From: CAIODY01 sp046051225
GTDB lineage: Bacteria > Bacteroidota > Bacteroidia > Chitinophagales > CAIODY01
Length of the DNA stretch: 64,000 bases
Direction: 5' to 3'
Assembly: GCA_046051225.1 (NCBI GenBank)
Contig: JBJOOR010000014.1
Location: 41,547 to 105,546, forward strand
The number at the start of each line of letters is the position of its first letter. The stretch's first letter is position 1. The notes under the pieces are model-generated. The model made no database searches and had not been told where the DNA came from. It was given only the letters and a program-made list of their open reading frames with translations. Shown here in pieces: positions 25,280 to 34,638 of the stretch. The translations under genes and the position numbers were made by a program.

Positions 25280-27388
25280 TTAACTAATCTTTCCCCACAC
25301 TTTTTTCTCTACTTCTACATTCCTAATTAATTGCAACATACGTTGATGTTCGGGCTTTTGAAGCAAAGCATCTTCATCTAAAATAGCGTTGGCTTTATCT
25401 CTTGCCGTTTGCAAAATTTGTTGGTCTTTAGCCAAGTTTGCAATATGCAAATTCATCACCCCACTTTGTTGTAATCCTTCAATATCGCCAGGTCCACGAA
25501 GTTGCAAATCAACTTCAGCAATAATAAATCCATCATTGGTGCTGCACATGGTTTTCATTCTTGTACGAGCATCAGCACCTAATTTTTTTCCTGTCATCAA
25601 TATACAATACGATTGGTCCGCTCCTCTACCCACTCTTCCACGAAGTTGATGAAGCTGCGAAAGCCCAAATCTTTCAGCACTTTCAATTACCATCACACTT
25701 GCATTTGGCACATTTACACCCACTTCAATAACGGTAGTTGCCACCATTATTTGTGTTTCGCCTTTTACAAATTTTTGCATTTCATATTCCTTATCTTCTG
25801 CTTTTTGTCTGCCATGTACAATACTTAATTTGTAATTAGGCAATGGAAATTCACGGCTGATACTTTCATAGCCATCCATCAAATCTTTTAAATCCAATTT
25901 CTCACTTTCTTCAATTAATGGATACACAATATACACTTGTCTGCCCTTTGCAATTTCATCTTTTAAAAATCCAAATAATTGTAAACGATGTGAATCAAAT
26001 TTATGAATTGTTTTGATGGGCTTACGTCCTGGCGGCAATTCATCAATCACACTGCTATCTAAATCGCCATACAAAGTCATGGCTAAAGTTCGTGGAATGG
26101 GTGTGGCAGTCATCACCAAAATATGTGGCGGTATTGTATTTTTTCGCCACAAAGCAGCACGTTGTTGCACACCAAATTTGTGTTGTTCATCCACCACCGC
26201 TAAACCTAAATTTTTAAATTGAACAGTATCTTCAATTAAGGCATGAGTGCCAATTAAAATATTTATTTCGCCACTTTCTAATTGGCTTTGAATCAATTTT
26301 CTTGCTGCTGTTTTTGTTGAACCACTTAAAATTGAAACCTTAATATTTAAGTCTTTTAATAAATTGCTAATGCCTTCAAAGTGTTGTTGTGCCAATATTT
26401 CAGTAGGTGCCATAATGCAAGCTTGAAAGCCATTATCAATCGCCATCAGCATACTCATTAATGCCACAATTGTTTTTCCGCTGCCTACATCGCCTTGCAA
26501 AAGTCGATTCATTTGTTTGCCACACAACACATCTTTTCTGATTTCACGAATCACTATTTTTTGAGCATTCGTCAATTCAAACGGTAAATAATTTTTGTAA
26601 AAAATATCGAAGTAGTTATCAATTTTTTCAAACACAAAACCAGGCGTAGATTGATGTCTGTCGATTTTTGTTCTTAACAATCTTAATTGAATTAAAAACA
26701 ATTCTTCAAATTTTAATCGCCGTTCAGCTTGTTGTTGTACTGCACTATTTTTCGGAAAATGAATGTTGTGAATCGCATCAAATCGCATCATCAATTTTAA
26801 TTCTGAAATTAAATTGGGTGGCAAAATTTCTACCACATCATGTGGTTTAATTTGCTGCAATAATGTTTTTTGAATCTTCGCCAAAGCCTTGCTGGAAAAG
26901 CCTTTGAACTTTAATTTTTCAGTCGTAGAATAAACAGGATACAAACCACTTTGCACACCATCGGCATTTATTTCTTTCACCAATTCAATTTCAGGATGCG
27001 GAAAATTATAGCGATTGTTGAACAATTGTGGTCTTCCAAAAACTACATATTCTTGATGGAGTTGAATAGATTTTTCCATCCATTGCACACCCTTAAACCA
27101 TACCAATTCGCAAACACCAGTTGCATCTTTAAATGTAGCAACCAAGCGTTTTTGACGGTTTTCGCCCAATGTTTTTATCGAAATAATAATGCCTTTTAGT
27201 TGGTAATATTTTTCATCGCTATCAATTTCGTTGATGCTTGCAAATGCAGTCCTATCAATGTATCGAAATGGATAATGCTGCAACAAATCGCCAAAAGAAA
27301 AAATGTTCAATTCTTTTTTCAGCAATTCGGCTCGGGCAGGTCCAACGCCTTTTAAATACTCAATTGGTTGTTGTAATAAATTTTCCAA
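25280..27388 (-). CDS. recG: ATP-dependent DNA helicase RecG
   Basis: 702 residues, normal RecG length. N-terminal wedge/OB domain (PIEYLKGVGPARAELLKKEL, YYQLKGIIISI), then helicase motifs: LLQGDVGSGKTIVALMSM (Walker A), VVDEQHKFGVQQR (DExH-type box), MTATPIPRTLAMTLYGDLD, and ERFGLSQLHQLRGRVGRG. It remodels stalled replication forks and Holliday junctions. No ATG fits the conserved N-terminus; the start appears to be TTG at 27388 (MENLLQQPIEYLKG), a genuine TTG start. Confidence 0.96.
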   Translation of the reverse strand: MENLLQQPIEYLKGVGPARAELLKKELNIFSFGDLLQHYPFRYIDRTAFASINEIDSDEKYYQLKGIIISIKTLGENRQKRLVATFKDATGVCELVWFKGVQWMEKSIQLHQEYVVFGRPQLFNNRYNFPHPEIELVKEINADGVQSGLYPVYSTTEKLKFKGFSSKALAKIQKTLLQQIKPHDVVEILPPNLISELKLMMRFDAIHNIHFPKNSAVQQQAERRLKFEELFLIQLRLLRTKIDRHQSTPGFVFEKIDNYFDIFYKNYLPFELTNAQKIVIREIRKDVLCGKQMNRLLQGDVGSGKTIVALMSMLMAIDNGFQACIMAPTEILAQQHFEGISNLLKDLNIKVSILSGSTKTAARKLIQSQLESGEINILIGTHALIEDTVQFKNLGLAVVDEQHKFGVQQRAALWRKNTIPPHILVMTATPIPRTLAMTLYGDLDSSVIDELPPGRKPIKTIHKFDSHRLQLFGFLKDEIAKGRQVYIVYPLIEESEKLDLKDLMDGYESISREFPLPNYKLSIVHGRQKAEDKEYEMQKFVKGETQIMVATTVIEVGVNVPNASVMVIESAERFGLSQLHQLRGRVGRGADQSYCILMTGKKLGADARTRMKTMCSTNDGFIIAEVDLQLRGPGDIEGLQQSGVMNLHIANLAKDQQILQTARDKANAILDEDALLQKPEHQRMLQLIRNVEVEKKVWGKIS

Positions 27389-27415
27389 AATGAAAAAATG
27401 GTGAGCGAAAATAAA

Positions 27416-27871
27416 TTAATCTTTCAATCTTTTATCAATTGAGAAAGGCGAAGTTTCAACCACCTGGACTTTAGTATACAATTTATGGTATGGGTTCAAC
27501 AAAATATTAAATTCATTAGGTACTACAGATGAAGGCACTTTCATGGCTAAATATTTTTCTTCTTTCAAAAAAATATCTCCAATTTTTTGAGTAGAAAATG
27601 AAATTGGATTTGATTGCCAATCATTAGGCAAATCATTTTTCGGGAAAATTAAAATTGAATTATCTGGAATTTTAATTTGTACTAATTGCAAAAATTTTGG
27701 TAAAATAGTATGCGGTATATTTACTAAAATTTCTAACATACACAACGAAATATTTTCGCTACAATACAACATTGGCAAGCCTTTGCTATTCCACCTACCG
27801 CCAAATTTTTCAGCACCAATTCCACTTAAATCATTGGCATATTTTTGTTTTGACAATCTAAATACAACCAT
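27416..27871 (-). CDS. RES-domain toxin
   Basis: 151 residues. The three RES-defining polar positions are visible: R in VVFRLSKQKYA, E in LCMLEILVNIP, and S in KVPSSVVPNEFNILLNP; also the core GAEKFGGRWNSKGLPMLY. RES toxins of characterised systems destroy or modify NAD+. The gene lies 2 nt after the antitoxin and is transcribed with it. Residues are intact, so it is probably active. Confidence 0.9.
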   Translation of the reverse strand: MVVFRLSKQKYANDLSGIGAEKFGGRWNSKGLPMLYCSENISLCMLEILVNIPHTILPKFLQLVQIKIPDNSILIFPKNDLPNDWQSNPISFSTQKIGDIFLKEEKYLAMKVPSSVVPNEFNILLNPYHKLYTKVQVVETSPFSIDKRLKD

Positions 27872-27873
27872 AA

Positions 27874-28305
27874 TTAAGCTAAAATTCCATGTTCAATTCT
27901 TCCCAATTCATCTTTAATCATTTGTATTCCAAATGAGTTATCCATTATTTCCATGGGCTTAATATTTCCTAAACTAGTATTTTGAATTTGAATCCATTGA
28001 TAAAAATTATTAGCATCATCAAATACTTCAATACCACGATTAAAAAGTAAAACAATTTCTAAGATTTTTTCAGCATAAATAGGTTCAAATTTCTTTTTAT
28101 CTTTTTTATAACGCTGTAAAGTACGTTCTGAAATGTGCAAAACATCACTCCAATCAGATTGATTAAAAGGAACTTTTGTGGTAAGTGTTTCAAATGAATT
28201 AAAATAAAAACCATGCTGCGAAGCGCTTACCAAGTAGGTAGCAGCAGGCTCTTCGGCGGTTGACAATTTATCTTCTACAATTTTATATTCTTTTGATTTT
28301 TTCAT
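27874..28305 (-). CDS. Xre/MbcA/ParS-type antitoxin
   Basis: 143 residues. N-terminal helix-turn-helix-like part (FNQSDWSDVLHISERTLQRYKKDKKKFEPIYAEKILEIVLLF) and a C-terminal domain of the MbcA/ParS (DUF2384) group (GIEVFDDANNFYQWIQIQNTSLGNIKPMEIMDNSFGIQMIKDELGRIEHGI). It should bind both RES toxin and its own promoter. Start at ATG 28305; the longer GTG frame (28338) runs through the TATATTTG box. Confidence 0.88.
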   Translation of the reverse strand: MKKSKEYKIVEDKLSTAEEPAATYLVSASQHGFYFNSFETLTTKVPFNQSDWSDVLHISERTLQRYKKDKKKFEPIYAEKILEIVLLFNRGIEVFDDANNFYQWIQIQNTSLGNIKPMEIMDNSFGIQMIKDELGRIEHGILA

Positions 28306-28314
28306 ACTACTGAC

Positions 28315-28332
28315 ATTTGTCGTACAAATATA
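28315..28332 (-). promoter_or_regulatory. Promoter and overlapping dyad of the RES/Xre pair
   Basis: The -7 box TATATTTG (28325-28332) overlaps the palindrome ATTTGTcgtACAAAT (28315-28329). A dyad on top of the promoter is what is expected for an autoregulated antitoxin operator; this is inferred. Confidence 0.55.
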
Positions 28333-28357
28333 CGCCACTTGTCATTTATTTCCAAAT

Positions 28358-30763
28358 TTATTTTAAATTTATTCTTTTTAATATGCTTATCAAAAATCCT
28401 AAGATTACAATTAATGTTCCTATCCAAAGTAAATTGATGTAGGGAAATTCTAAAGCTTTTAGTGTTATATAATCAACTACAGGCTCGGTTTCAGCAATTC
28501 CTAATTCAACGCTATTTTCTGTTGGAATAATCTGATTTACAAATATTCTAATGCCTAATTCATTTACTTTGTCTTCAATCGGTATAGCCATCGAATTTCT
28601 AATTAAATAAACCGATTCAGTATTAAAACTATTGGTAGCATTATATACTTTGCAGCGAATAGATGCCGCCACATCACTACTTTGCACCACGATATCTTTT
28701 CTTAGTATTTCATTCGAAATGCTTTGAAAAATAATTTTTGTTCCTTTTAAATTAATGGTATCCCCTTTTTTTAATTTATAAAATTTATAATCTTTTTGAT
28801 TTACTGGTGCATCGGCTTTTTTCTTATCTGCCGTTGCTGTAACAATGGTATAAATATCTTTTGTAAAATAATGACGGGTTGATGGATTATTTACCGACCC
28901 CATTTTTTTATTCTCTTGAATATTTGGATACAAGAAAAATCTTTCGGCAATGCTGCTATCGGCATTACGTTTTACATATTGAACTTTATAATAAGTGTTA
29001 GGTGGTGATGTACTATCACCCACATAAGTTATTTCATAACCTTGTAATTTTTCTGTTGTGTTTTTCATCAACAGCATATTTTCACGTTTCATCGTTTCAT
29101 CAAATCCTTTACCCATTAACCCACTTGTAGGCGAATTGCTAGTAATCACTTTTTGCTTGTATGATGAAATTAAAATTCCAATCAACATCAATCCAAAGCC
29201 AACATGAGCAATACTTCCACCCCAATTCATGAAATTCTTTTTTAATTTATACAAATATTTTAGATTGAAAATAATAGCAAAAATTGCTGCCAACATCATA
29301 AACCAATATGCAATTACTGCTATTTCAAAATACCATATGCAAAAGCTTGTAATTGTTGATGCAATCAAAGAATTAATTGCAATTTCTTTCAGAAACAGTG
29401 TTATATCAGATGATTTATATCTTAAATATTGAGTGAACGAAACAAGCAATCCAACCAAAATTGCAATCCATACTTGTATTTTATTATAGTGTTGAATAGC
29501 ATTTGTAGGCGGAGCCCAATTTGTACCTAACAATTTATTGAATACAGGAATTGAAGTAGTAAACGTGATTTGAAATAAAGAAACTAAAAATACCAATGCA
29601 CCAATAAACATCCAAAATTCTCTCGATTCAACTTTCTCTTCCTTTTCAGGTTCTTGTATATTTTTAAATCGGAAAATAAATAGAAAAATAAATGGAATTA
29701 GGAAAGCAATAATATTAAAAACTAATTGACCACCTAATCCTAAATCGGTAAATGCATGAACCGAAGATTCGCCAAGAATGCCACTTCGTGTTAAAAACGA
29801 TGCATATAAAACTAATAAAAATGAAAGCCCCAATAATACATAAGTTGCCTTTTGAGCATGACCACTATGACGATAAGCCAACAAAGTATGAATACCAGCA
29901 ATTAACGTAAGCCAAGGCATGATGGATGCATTTTCAACAGGATCCCATGCCCAATAACCGCCAAATGACAAAGCCTCATACGCCCAAGCAGCACCCATCA
30001 TAATCCCTGTAGAAAGTGCAACACCACTAAATAAAGCCCAAGGCCACACTGCTTTTGTCCAATCATCAAAATCTTTTTTCCACCAACCTGCAATGGCATA
30101 AGCAAATGGAACTACGGTAGATGCAAATCCTAAAAACAAAACGGGTGGATGAATAACCATCCAATAATTTTGCAGTAATGGATTTAAACCATTCCCATTT
30201 GTTACAAAAGTTAAATAATTAGGTTGCTTAAATATTGGCGCATTTGCCATTACATCTCGTAATAAAGTAAATGGATTACTCCCAATTTTAAAATCAAATA
30301 CATAAATTCCTAACAACATCGATGCTAAAAAAAACTGACTAAATGCAATAATTGAAACCACTGGTGCTTCCCATTTTTTAGCAGTTTTTATCAACGCTAA
30401 ACCCAACACCATTTGCCAAAACATCCATAATAAAAAACTACCTTCTTGTCCTTCCCAAAAACAGCTAATCATGTAATGTACAGGCAATTCTAAACTACTA
30501 TGCCGCCAAGCATAATGGTACTCGAAGTAATGATTATAGATGATGAAAAATAAACTAAAAAATGTAGTAAGTACGCCTATAGCCATTGCTGCAAAAGCCC
30601 AACGTCCAACTATTAAAAAACTATTTTGTTCAGCTTCATCTTTTTTATTGGTAGAAATAAAATAAGCAATTGCTGAAATTAATGAAGCAATAAAAATTGT
30701 GATTACTCCTAAATGCCCTAACTGCCCAGGCAATAAATGTTCGCCTTCAAATATTGTTGTCAT
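28358..30763 (-). CDS. ccmF: Cytochrome c-type heme lyase, CcmF/CcsA type
   Basis: 801 residues, about 14-15 membrane helices. Heme-handling WWD-like region GGYWAWDPVENASIMPWLTLIAGIHTLL (about residues 265-292) and the following helices match the CcmF/CcsA core; VMVIHPPVLFLGFAS-type text (WMVIHPPVLFLGF) lies just before. A large periplasmic region (about 560-760) comes before the last helix. It attaches heme to apocytochromes c on the outer face of the membrane. Transcribed alone; the upstream near-match CATCTTTG may be its -7 box. Confidence 0.92.
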   Translation of the reverse strand: MTTIFEGEHLLPGQLGHLGVITIFIASLISAIAYFISTNKKDEAEQNSFLIVGRWAFAAMAIGVLTTFFSLFFIIYNHYFEYHYAWRHSSLELPVHYMISCFWEGQEGSFLLWMFWQMVLGLALIKTAKKWEAPVVSIIAFSQFFLASMLLGIYVFDFKIGSNPFTLLRDVMANAPIFKQPNYLTFVTNGNGLNPLLQNYWMVIHPPVLFLGFASTVVPFAYAIAGWWKKDFDDWTKAVWPWALFSGVALSTGIMMGAAWAYEALSFGGYWAWDPVENASIMPWLTLIAGIHTLLAYRHSGHAQKATYVLLGLSFLLVLYASFLTRSGILGESSVHAFTDLGLGGQLVFNIIAFLIPFIFLFIFRFKNIQEPEKEEKVESREFWMFIGALVFLVSLFQITFTTSIPVFNKLLGTNWAPPTNAIQHYNKIQVWIAILVGLLVSFTQYLRYKSSDITLFLKEIAINSLIASTITSFCIWYFEIAVIAYWFMMLAAIFAIIFNLKYLYKLKKNFMNWGGSIAHVGFGLMLIGILISSYKQKVITSNSPTSGLMGKGFDETMKRENMLLMKNTTEKLQGYEITYVGDSTSPPNTYYKVQYVKRNADSSIAERFFLYPNIQENKKMGSVNNPSTRHYFTKDIYTIVTATADKKKADAPVNQKDYKFYKLKKGDTINLKGTKIIFQSISNEILRKDIVVQSSDVAASIRCKVYNATNSFNTESVYLIRNSMAIPIEDKVNELGIRIFVNQIIPTENSVELGIAETEPVVDYITLKALEFPYINLLWIGTLIVILGFLISILKRINLK

Positions 30764-30893
30764 AATGTTGCAAAGATGTGAAAAAATGGTGTTTGAAAAT
30801 ATTATTTACTAAAGTAAATTGATTTATGGCTTTTGTAAATTAAGTTGAAGTACAAAATGAATATGAACTATATAATTTTAAATAAAACAAAAC

Positions 30894-30901
30894 TACATTT
30901 G
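30894..30901 (+). promoter_or_regulatory. -7 box TACATTTG for lpd
   Basis: TAnnTTTG match, 34 nt before the lpd ATG. Confidence 0.5.
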
Positions 30902-30935
30902 TGGCTCTAAACAATAATCATAAAAATATTTTAAC

Positions 30936-32321
30936 ATGTTTGATTTAATAGTAATTGGTAGTGGTCCAGGTGGATATGTAGCAGCAATAAGAGCTTCGCA
31001 GTTAGGTTTAAAAACTGCTATAATAGAAAAATCTGAATTGGGTGGCATATGTTTAAACTGGGGTTGCATACCTACAAAAGCATTATTAAAAAGTGCTCAA
31101 GTATTTAATTATATGAAACATGCAGCCGATTATGGTTTAGAAATAAGCGATGCAAAAGCTGATTTTGGGGCTGTGGTAAAACGCAGTCGTGGTGTGGCTG
31201 ATAACATGAGCAAAGGCATTCAGTTTTTAATGAAAAAAAATAAAATTGAAGTAATCATGGGAACTGCAAAATTAGTTCCGGGCAAAAAAGTAGAAGTTAC
31301 TTCGGCTGATGGCACAAAGAAAAATTATGAAGCCAAAAATATTATTTTAGCTACTGGTGGCAGAAGCCGTGAACTGCCAAATTTAAAACAAGATGGTAAA
31401 AAAGTAATTGGCTATCGTGAAGCCATGGTATTGCCCCAAAAGCCAGCAACCATGATAGTTGTAGGCGCAGGTGCTATCGGGGTTGAGTTTGCTTATTTTT
31501 ATAATGCAATGGGAACAAAAGTTACTATTGTTGAATTTGCACCACGAATTGTACCCGTTGAAGATACCGATGTATCAAAAGAATTAGAACGTAATTATCG
31601 TAAACAGGGCATTACAATTTTAACAGATTCATCTGTATTAAGCGTTGATACAAATGGCAGCGGCGTAAAAGCAAAAGTAAAAACACCAACTGGCGAACAA
31701 ATTTTAGAAGCTGATATTTTATTAAGTGCTACAGGTGTAACTGCTAATATAGAAAATATTGGTTTAGAAGCTTTGGGCATTAAAACAGAAAAAGGCAAAG
31801 TATTAGTGGATGGATATTATCAAACAAATGTACCTGGTATTTATGCCATTGGCGATTTATTGGCTACGCAAGCATTAGCCCACGTGGCAAGTGCCGAAGG
31901 TATTATTTGTGTTGAAAAAATTGCTGGTCATCATCCCGAAACTATTGATTATAATAATATTCCAGGTTGTACTTATTGCTCACCTGAAATTGCTTCGGTG
32001 GGTTATACCGAAGAAGCTGCAAAAAAAGCTGGTTACGAAATTAAAGTAGGCAAATTTCCATTTACAGCAAGTGGTAAAGCAAGTGCTGCTGGAGCAAAAG
32101 AAGGATTTGTAAAAGTAATTTTCGATGCTAAATATGGCGAATGGTTAGGCGCACATTTTATTGGTGCAAACGTAACCGAAATGATTGCCGAAGTGGTTGT
32201 AGCTCGTAAATTAGAAACTACAGGGCATGAAATTATCAAAGCCATTCATCCACACCCAACCATGAGCGAAGCTGTGATGGAAGCAGCAGCAGCAGCCTAT
32301 GGCGAAGTAATTCATATTTAA
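30936..32321 (+). CDS. lpdA: Dihydrolipoyl dehydrogenase (E3)
   Basis: 461 residues. FAD site MFDLIVIGSGPGGYVAAIRA; redox-active disulfide GGICLNWGCIPTK (C39, C44); NAD site MIVVGAGAIGVEFAYFYNAMGTKVTIVE; C-terminal catalytic HPHPTMSEAVMEA. It reoxidises dihydrolipoamide of the pyruvate/2-oxoglutarate dehydrogenase complexes or the glycine cleavage system. The E1/E2 genes are not adjacent. Confidence 0.96.
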   Translation: MFDLIVIGSGPGGYVAAIRASQLGLKTAIIEKSELGGICLNWGCIPTKALLKSAQVFNYMKHAADYGLEISDAKADFGAVVKRSRGVADNMSKGIQFLMKKNKIEVIMGTAKLVPGKKVEVTSADGTKKNYEAKNIILATGGRSRELPNLKQDGKKVIGYREAMVLPQKPATMIVVGAGAIGVEFAYFYNAMGTKVTIVEFAPRIVPVEDTDVSKELERNYRKQGITILTDSSVLSVDTNGSGVKAKVKTPTGEQILEADILLSATGVTANIENIGLEALGIKTEKGKVLVDGYYQTNVPGIYAIGDLLATQALAHVASAEGIICVEKIAGHHPETIDYNNIPGCTYCSPEIASVGYTEEAAKKAGYEIKVGKFPFTASGKASAAGAKEGFVKVIFDAKYGEWLGAHFIGANVTEMIAEVVVARKLETTGHEIIKAIHPHPTMSEAVMEAAAAAYGEVIHI

Positions 32322-32366
32322 TTTTGAATAATAAATTTATTGAAATAACATGTAAATACTCATAGT

Positions 32367-33245
32367 ATGAAAAAAATAATTTGTACAATTTTATTTATTT
32401 TTACAGGAATGAGTGTTTTTTCGCAGTCATCATTGATGAATGTTGTATGCGATTCTATAAATTCAAAACGAGCATATTGTTCTTCATTTACAAACTTGAA
32501 CAATCATAATGCTGAAGTTTTTGGCCCAGGTGTAAACGCAGGTGGGGGTTATACAGCTGATGATTTATTGCAAACAGATTTATCATTATTACAGCCAAAT
32601 GCTATTATTGATTCTGCTTTTTTGGAATTAAGTCCTGATAGTAATTGGAACAATATTAACCCAGGCGGAACAGAAGATAACTCGGTTACAATTAGTTTAA
32701 TAACTAGTATATGGAATCAAAATACAGTTAATTATACTTCTGAACCTACTTGCTCAAGCAATAACCAAATAATTATTCCAGCCTCAACTTTGCCATTTCA
32801 TTATAATAAATTTGATGTTACAAGTTGGGTACAATATTGGGTAAATCAGCCATTGTTAAATTACGGATTAAAGTTATCTCCAATAAATACTTCAGGCGCA
32901 TCTCAACGAAGATATTGCTGGGCTTCTAGTACCAATCCAAAAGTAAGTATTCGACCTAAATATAAAATTTATTATAGACTACCAACAGGCTTAAATTATC
33001 AATCATCTCAAAGTTCAATTGCAGTTTTTATAGCAAAAAATGATGAAATAAAAATTGAAGGTATAGCTGCTAATGAAATTGTAAAATCTATTATAATTAC
33101 AAAAATTGATGGCACAATTTGTTATTATAGAACTGATAAAATACTTTTACCAATCTTCATTAATAATTTACCTAACAATACTTATATTATTAGTGTTGAA
33201 ACAAATTTGGGAAAAGTATGCCGCAAGTTTTTAGTAGAAAAATAA
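32367..33245 (+). CDS. Secreted DNRLRE-domain protein with T9SS-like tail
   Basis: 292 residues. Signal peptide MKKIICTILFIFTGMSVFSQ. The mature part has the DNRLRE/CBM96-like beta domain: LLQTDLSLLQPNAIIDSAFLEL, ISLITSIWNQNTVNYTSEP, FDVTSWVQYWVNQPLLNYGLKLSP. The last ~75 residues look like a divergent T9SS sorting domain (IKIEGIAANEIVKSIIITK, INNLPNNTYIISVETNLGKVCRKFLVEK). Likely a cell-surface or secreted adhesin/structural protein; ligand unknown. Confidence 0.8.
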   Translation: MKKIICTILFIFTGMSVFSQSSLMNVVCDSINSKRAYCSSFTNLNNHNAEVFGPGVNAGGGYTADDLLQTDLSLLQPNAIIDSAFLELSPDSNWNNINPGGTEDNSVTISLITSIWNQNTVNYTSEPTCSSNNQIIIPASTLPFHYNKFDVTSWVQYWVNQPLLNYGLKLSPINTSGASQRRYCWASSTNPKVSIRPKYKIYYRLPTGLNYQSSQSSIAVFIAKNDEIKIEGIAANEIVKSIIITKIDGTICYYRTDKILLPIFINNLPNNTYIISVETNLGKVCRKFLVEK

Positions 33246-33357
33246 ATAAAATAGTATTTTAAGTTGATGTTGCAAATATCAGTATCATACTTTAAATATT
33301 TTCATCCTTCTTTATAAACATATTACCTATATCATTTTAAAGCGCCGTATTTTTTAA

Positions 33358-33365
33358 TATTTTTG
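33358..33365 (+). promoter_or_regulatory. -7 box TATTTTTG for the GT2 gene
   Basis: TAnnTTTG match ending 12 nt before the ATG at 33378. Confidence 0.5.
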
Positions 33366-33377
33366 TTCACTTTATAA

Positions 33378-34574
33378 ATGATTTTACTTTTACAAATATT
33401 ATTTTGGTGTTGTATTTTAGCTGTGGGCTATACCTATTTCTTTTTTCCGATGCTGATAAAAAAAATAGCGAAAGGCAAATTAACTAACTCAATTTGTTTT
33501 ACAAAAGATGACCAATTGCCTGTGGTGGCTATCATTATGTCTGTTTTTAACGAAGAAAAAGTATTAGCAGAAAAATTAAATTCGGTATTAGAACTTAATT
33601 ATCCACTAAATCGGATTCATTTTTTTATTGGTAACGATGCAAGTACAGATTCTACATCCCAAATTTTGCAACAGCATCAAGCAAAGTTTGAAAATTTTAA
33701 TGTTGTAAATAATATTATTCAATCAGGCAAAACAAGTTTTATTAATAAGCTTAGCAAAATGGCCAAAAATAAATTGGGCGATGAAGCTATTTTTATTTTA
33801 ACTGATGCTAATGTGATGTTGGAAAAAGATTTATGTTTTGAATTAGTAAAACATTTTAAGAATCCAAAAATTGGAATTGTAGGAGCTAATGTGATGAACA
33901 CATCGCATAAAGAATCGGCAGTGGCTGATATGGAAACCATGTATATTAGTCGTGAAAATGAAATTAAATTTAATGAAGGGCTTTTGAATGGCGCTATGAT
34001 GGGGGCATTTGGCGCTTGTTATGCCATCAAGGCTTCGGCAATAAAATCCGTACCCGAACATTTTTTGATGGAAGATTTTTATATTACAATGCAAGTACAC
34101 AACCAGCAATTACAATGCATTATGGAGCCTAAAGCTATATGCTATGAAGATGTGCCAGGCAATATGCTTATTGAATTTAAACGCAAAAGCCGCATTGCAG
34201 CAGGTAATTTTCAAAATTTTTTTCAATTTACCAATTGGTTATTCAAGCCATTTTCAGCCGTTGGATTTGCTTATATATCGCATAAAGTATTGCGTTGGCT
34301 TACACCATTTTTAGCCATTATCAGCATAGTGTTGGTAGCTATTTTATCTAATTATTATTTGGTGTATTATTATATTTTTTGGTATAAATTTTTGTTTTGG
34401 ATTTTCTTTTTTGGAGATATTGTTTTAGTGTATTTTAATATACACATTAAGCCATTGCGAATGCTTACTTATTTTTATTTTATGAATGTAGCTATACTTA
34501 TAGGATTTTTTAATTTTTTAAAGGGTATAAAAACATCAGCTTGGAAACCCACAGATAGAAACGTGAAGGAATAA
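33378..34574 (+). CDS. GT2 processive-type membrane glycosyltransferase
   Basis: 398 residues. One N-terminal TM, a GT-A domain (VVAIIMSVFNEEKVLAEKLNSVLELNYP, FFIGNDASTDSTSQIL, EAIFILTDANVML, LMEDFYITMQVHNQQ, YEDVPGNMLIEFKRKSRIAAGNFQ) and C-terminal TM helices (FLAIISIVLVAILSNYYLVYY and more). The ED in the third motif and the QxxRW-like R-K-S-R-I region place it with BcsA/hyaluronan-synthase-like and other exported-polysaccharide enzymes. It has its own promoter; no partner subunits are adjacent. Confidence 0.88.
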   Translation: MILLLQILFWCCILAVGYTYFFFPMLIKKIAKGKLTNSICFTKDDQLPVVAIIMSVFNEEKVLAEKLNSVLELNYPLNRIHFFIGNDASTDSTSQILQQHQAKFENFNVVNNIIQSGKTSFINKLSKMAKNKLGDEAIFILTDANVMLEKDLCFELVKHFKNPKIGIVGANVMNTSHKESAVADMETMYISRENEIKFNEGLLNGAMMGAFGACYAIKASAIKSVPEHFLMEDFYITMQVHNQQLQCIMEPKAICYEDVPGNMLIEFKRKSRIAAGNFQNFFQFTNWLFKPFSAVGFAYISHKVLRWLTPFLAIISIVLVAILSNYYLVYYYIFWYKFLFWIFFFGDIVLVYFNIHIKPLRMLTYFYFMNVAILIGFFNFLKGIKTSAWKPTDRNVKE

Positions 34575-34594
34575 GGTTTTAAATTAAATTAATA

Positions 34595-34633
34595 TGGCAA
34601 ATACTATTGCCAATAATTATTAATTTATATTTG
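34595..34633 (+). promoter_or_regulatory. -7 box and upstream dyad of the histidine kinase gene
   Basis: The box TATATTTG (34626-34633) ends 5 nt before the ATG at 34639. The dyad TGGCAA-atacta-TTGCCA lies at 34595-34612, overlapping the expected -33 position, and could bind a dimeric regulator. Confidence 0.5.
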
Positions 34634-34638
34634 TTTTC

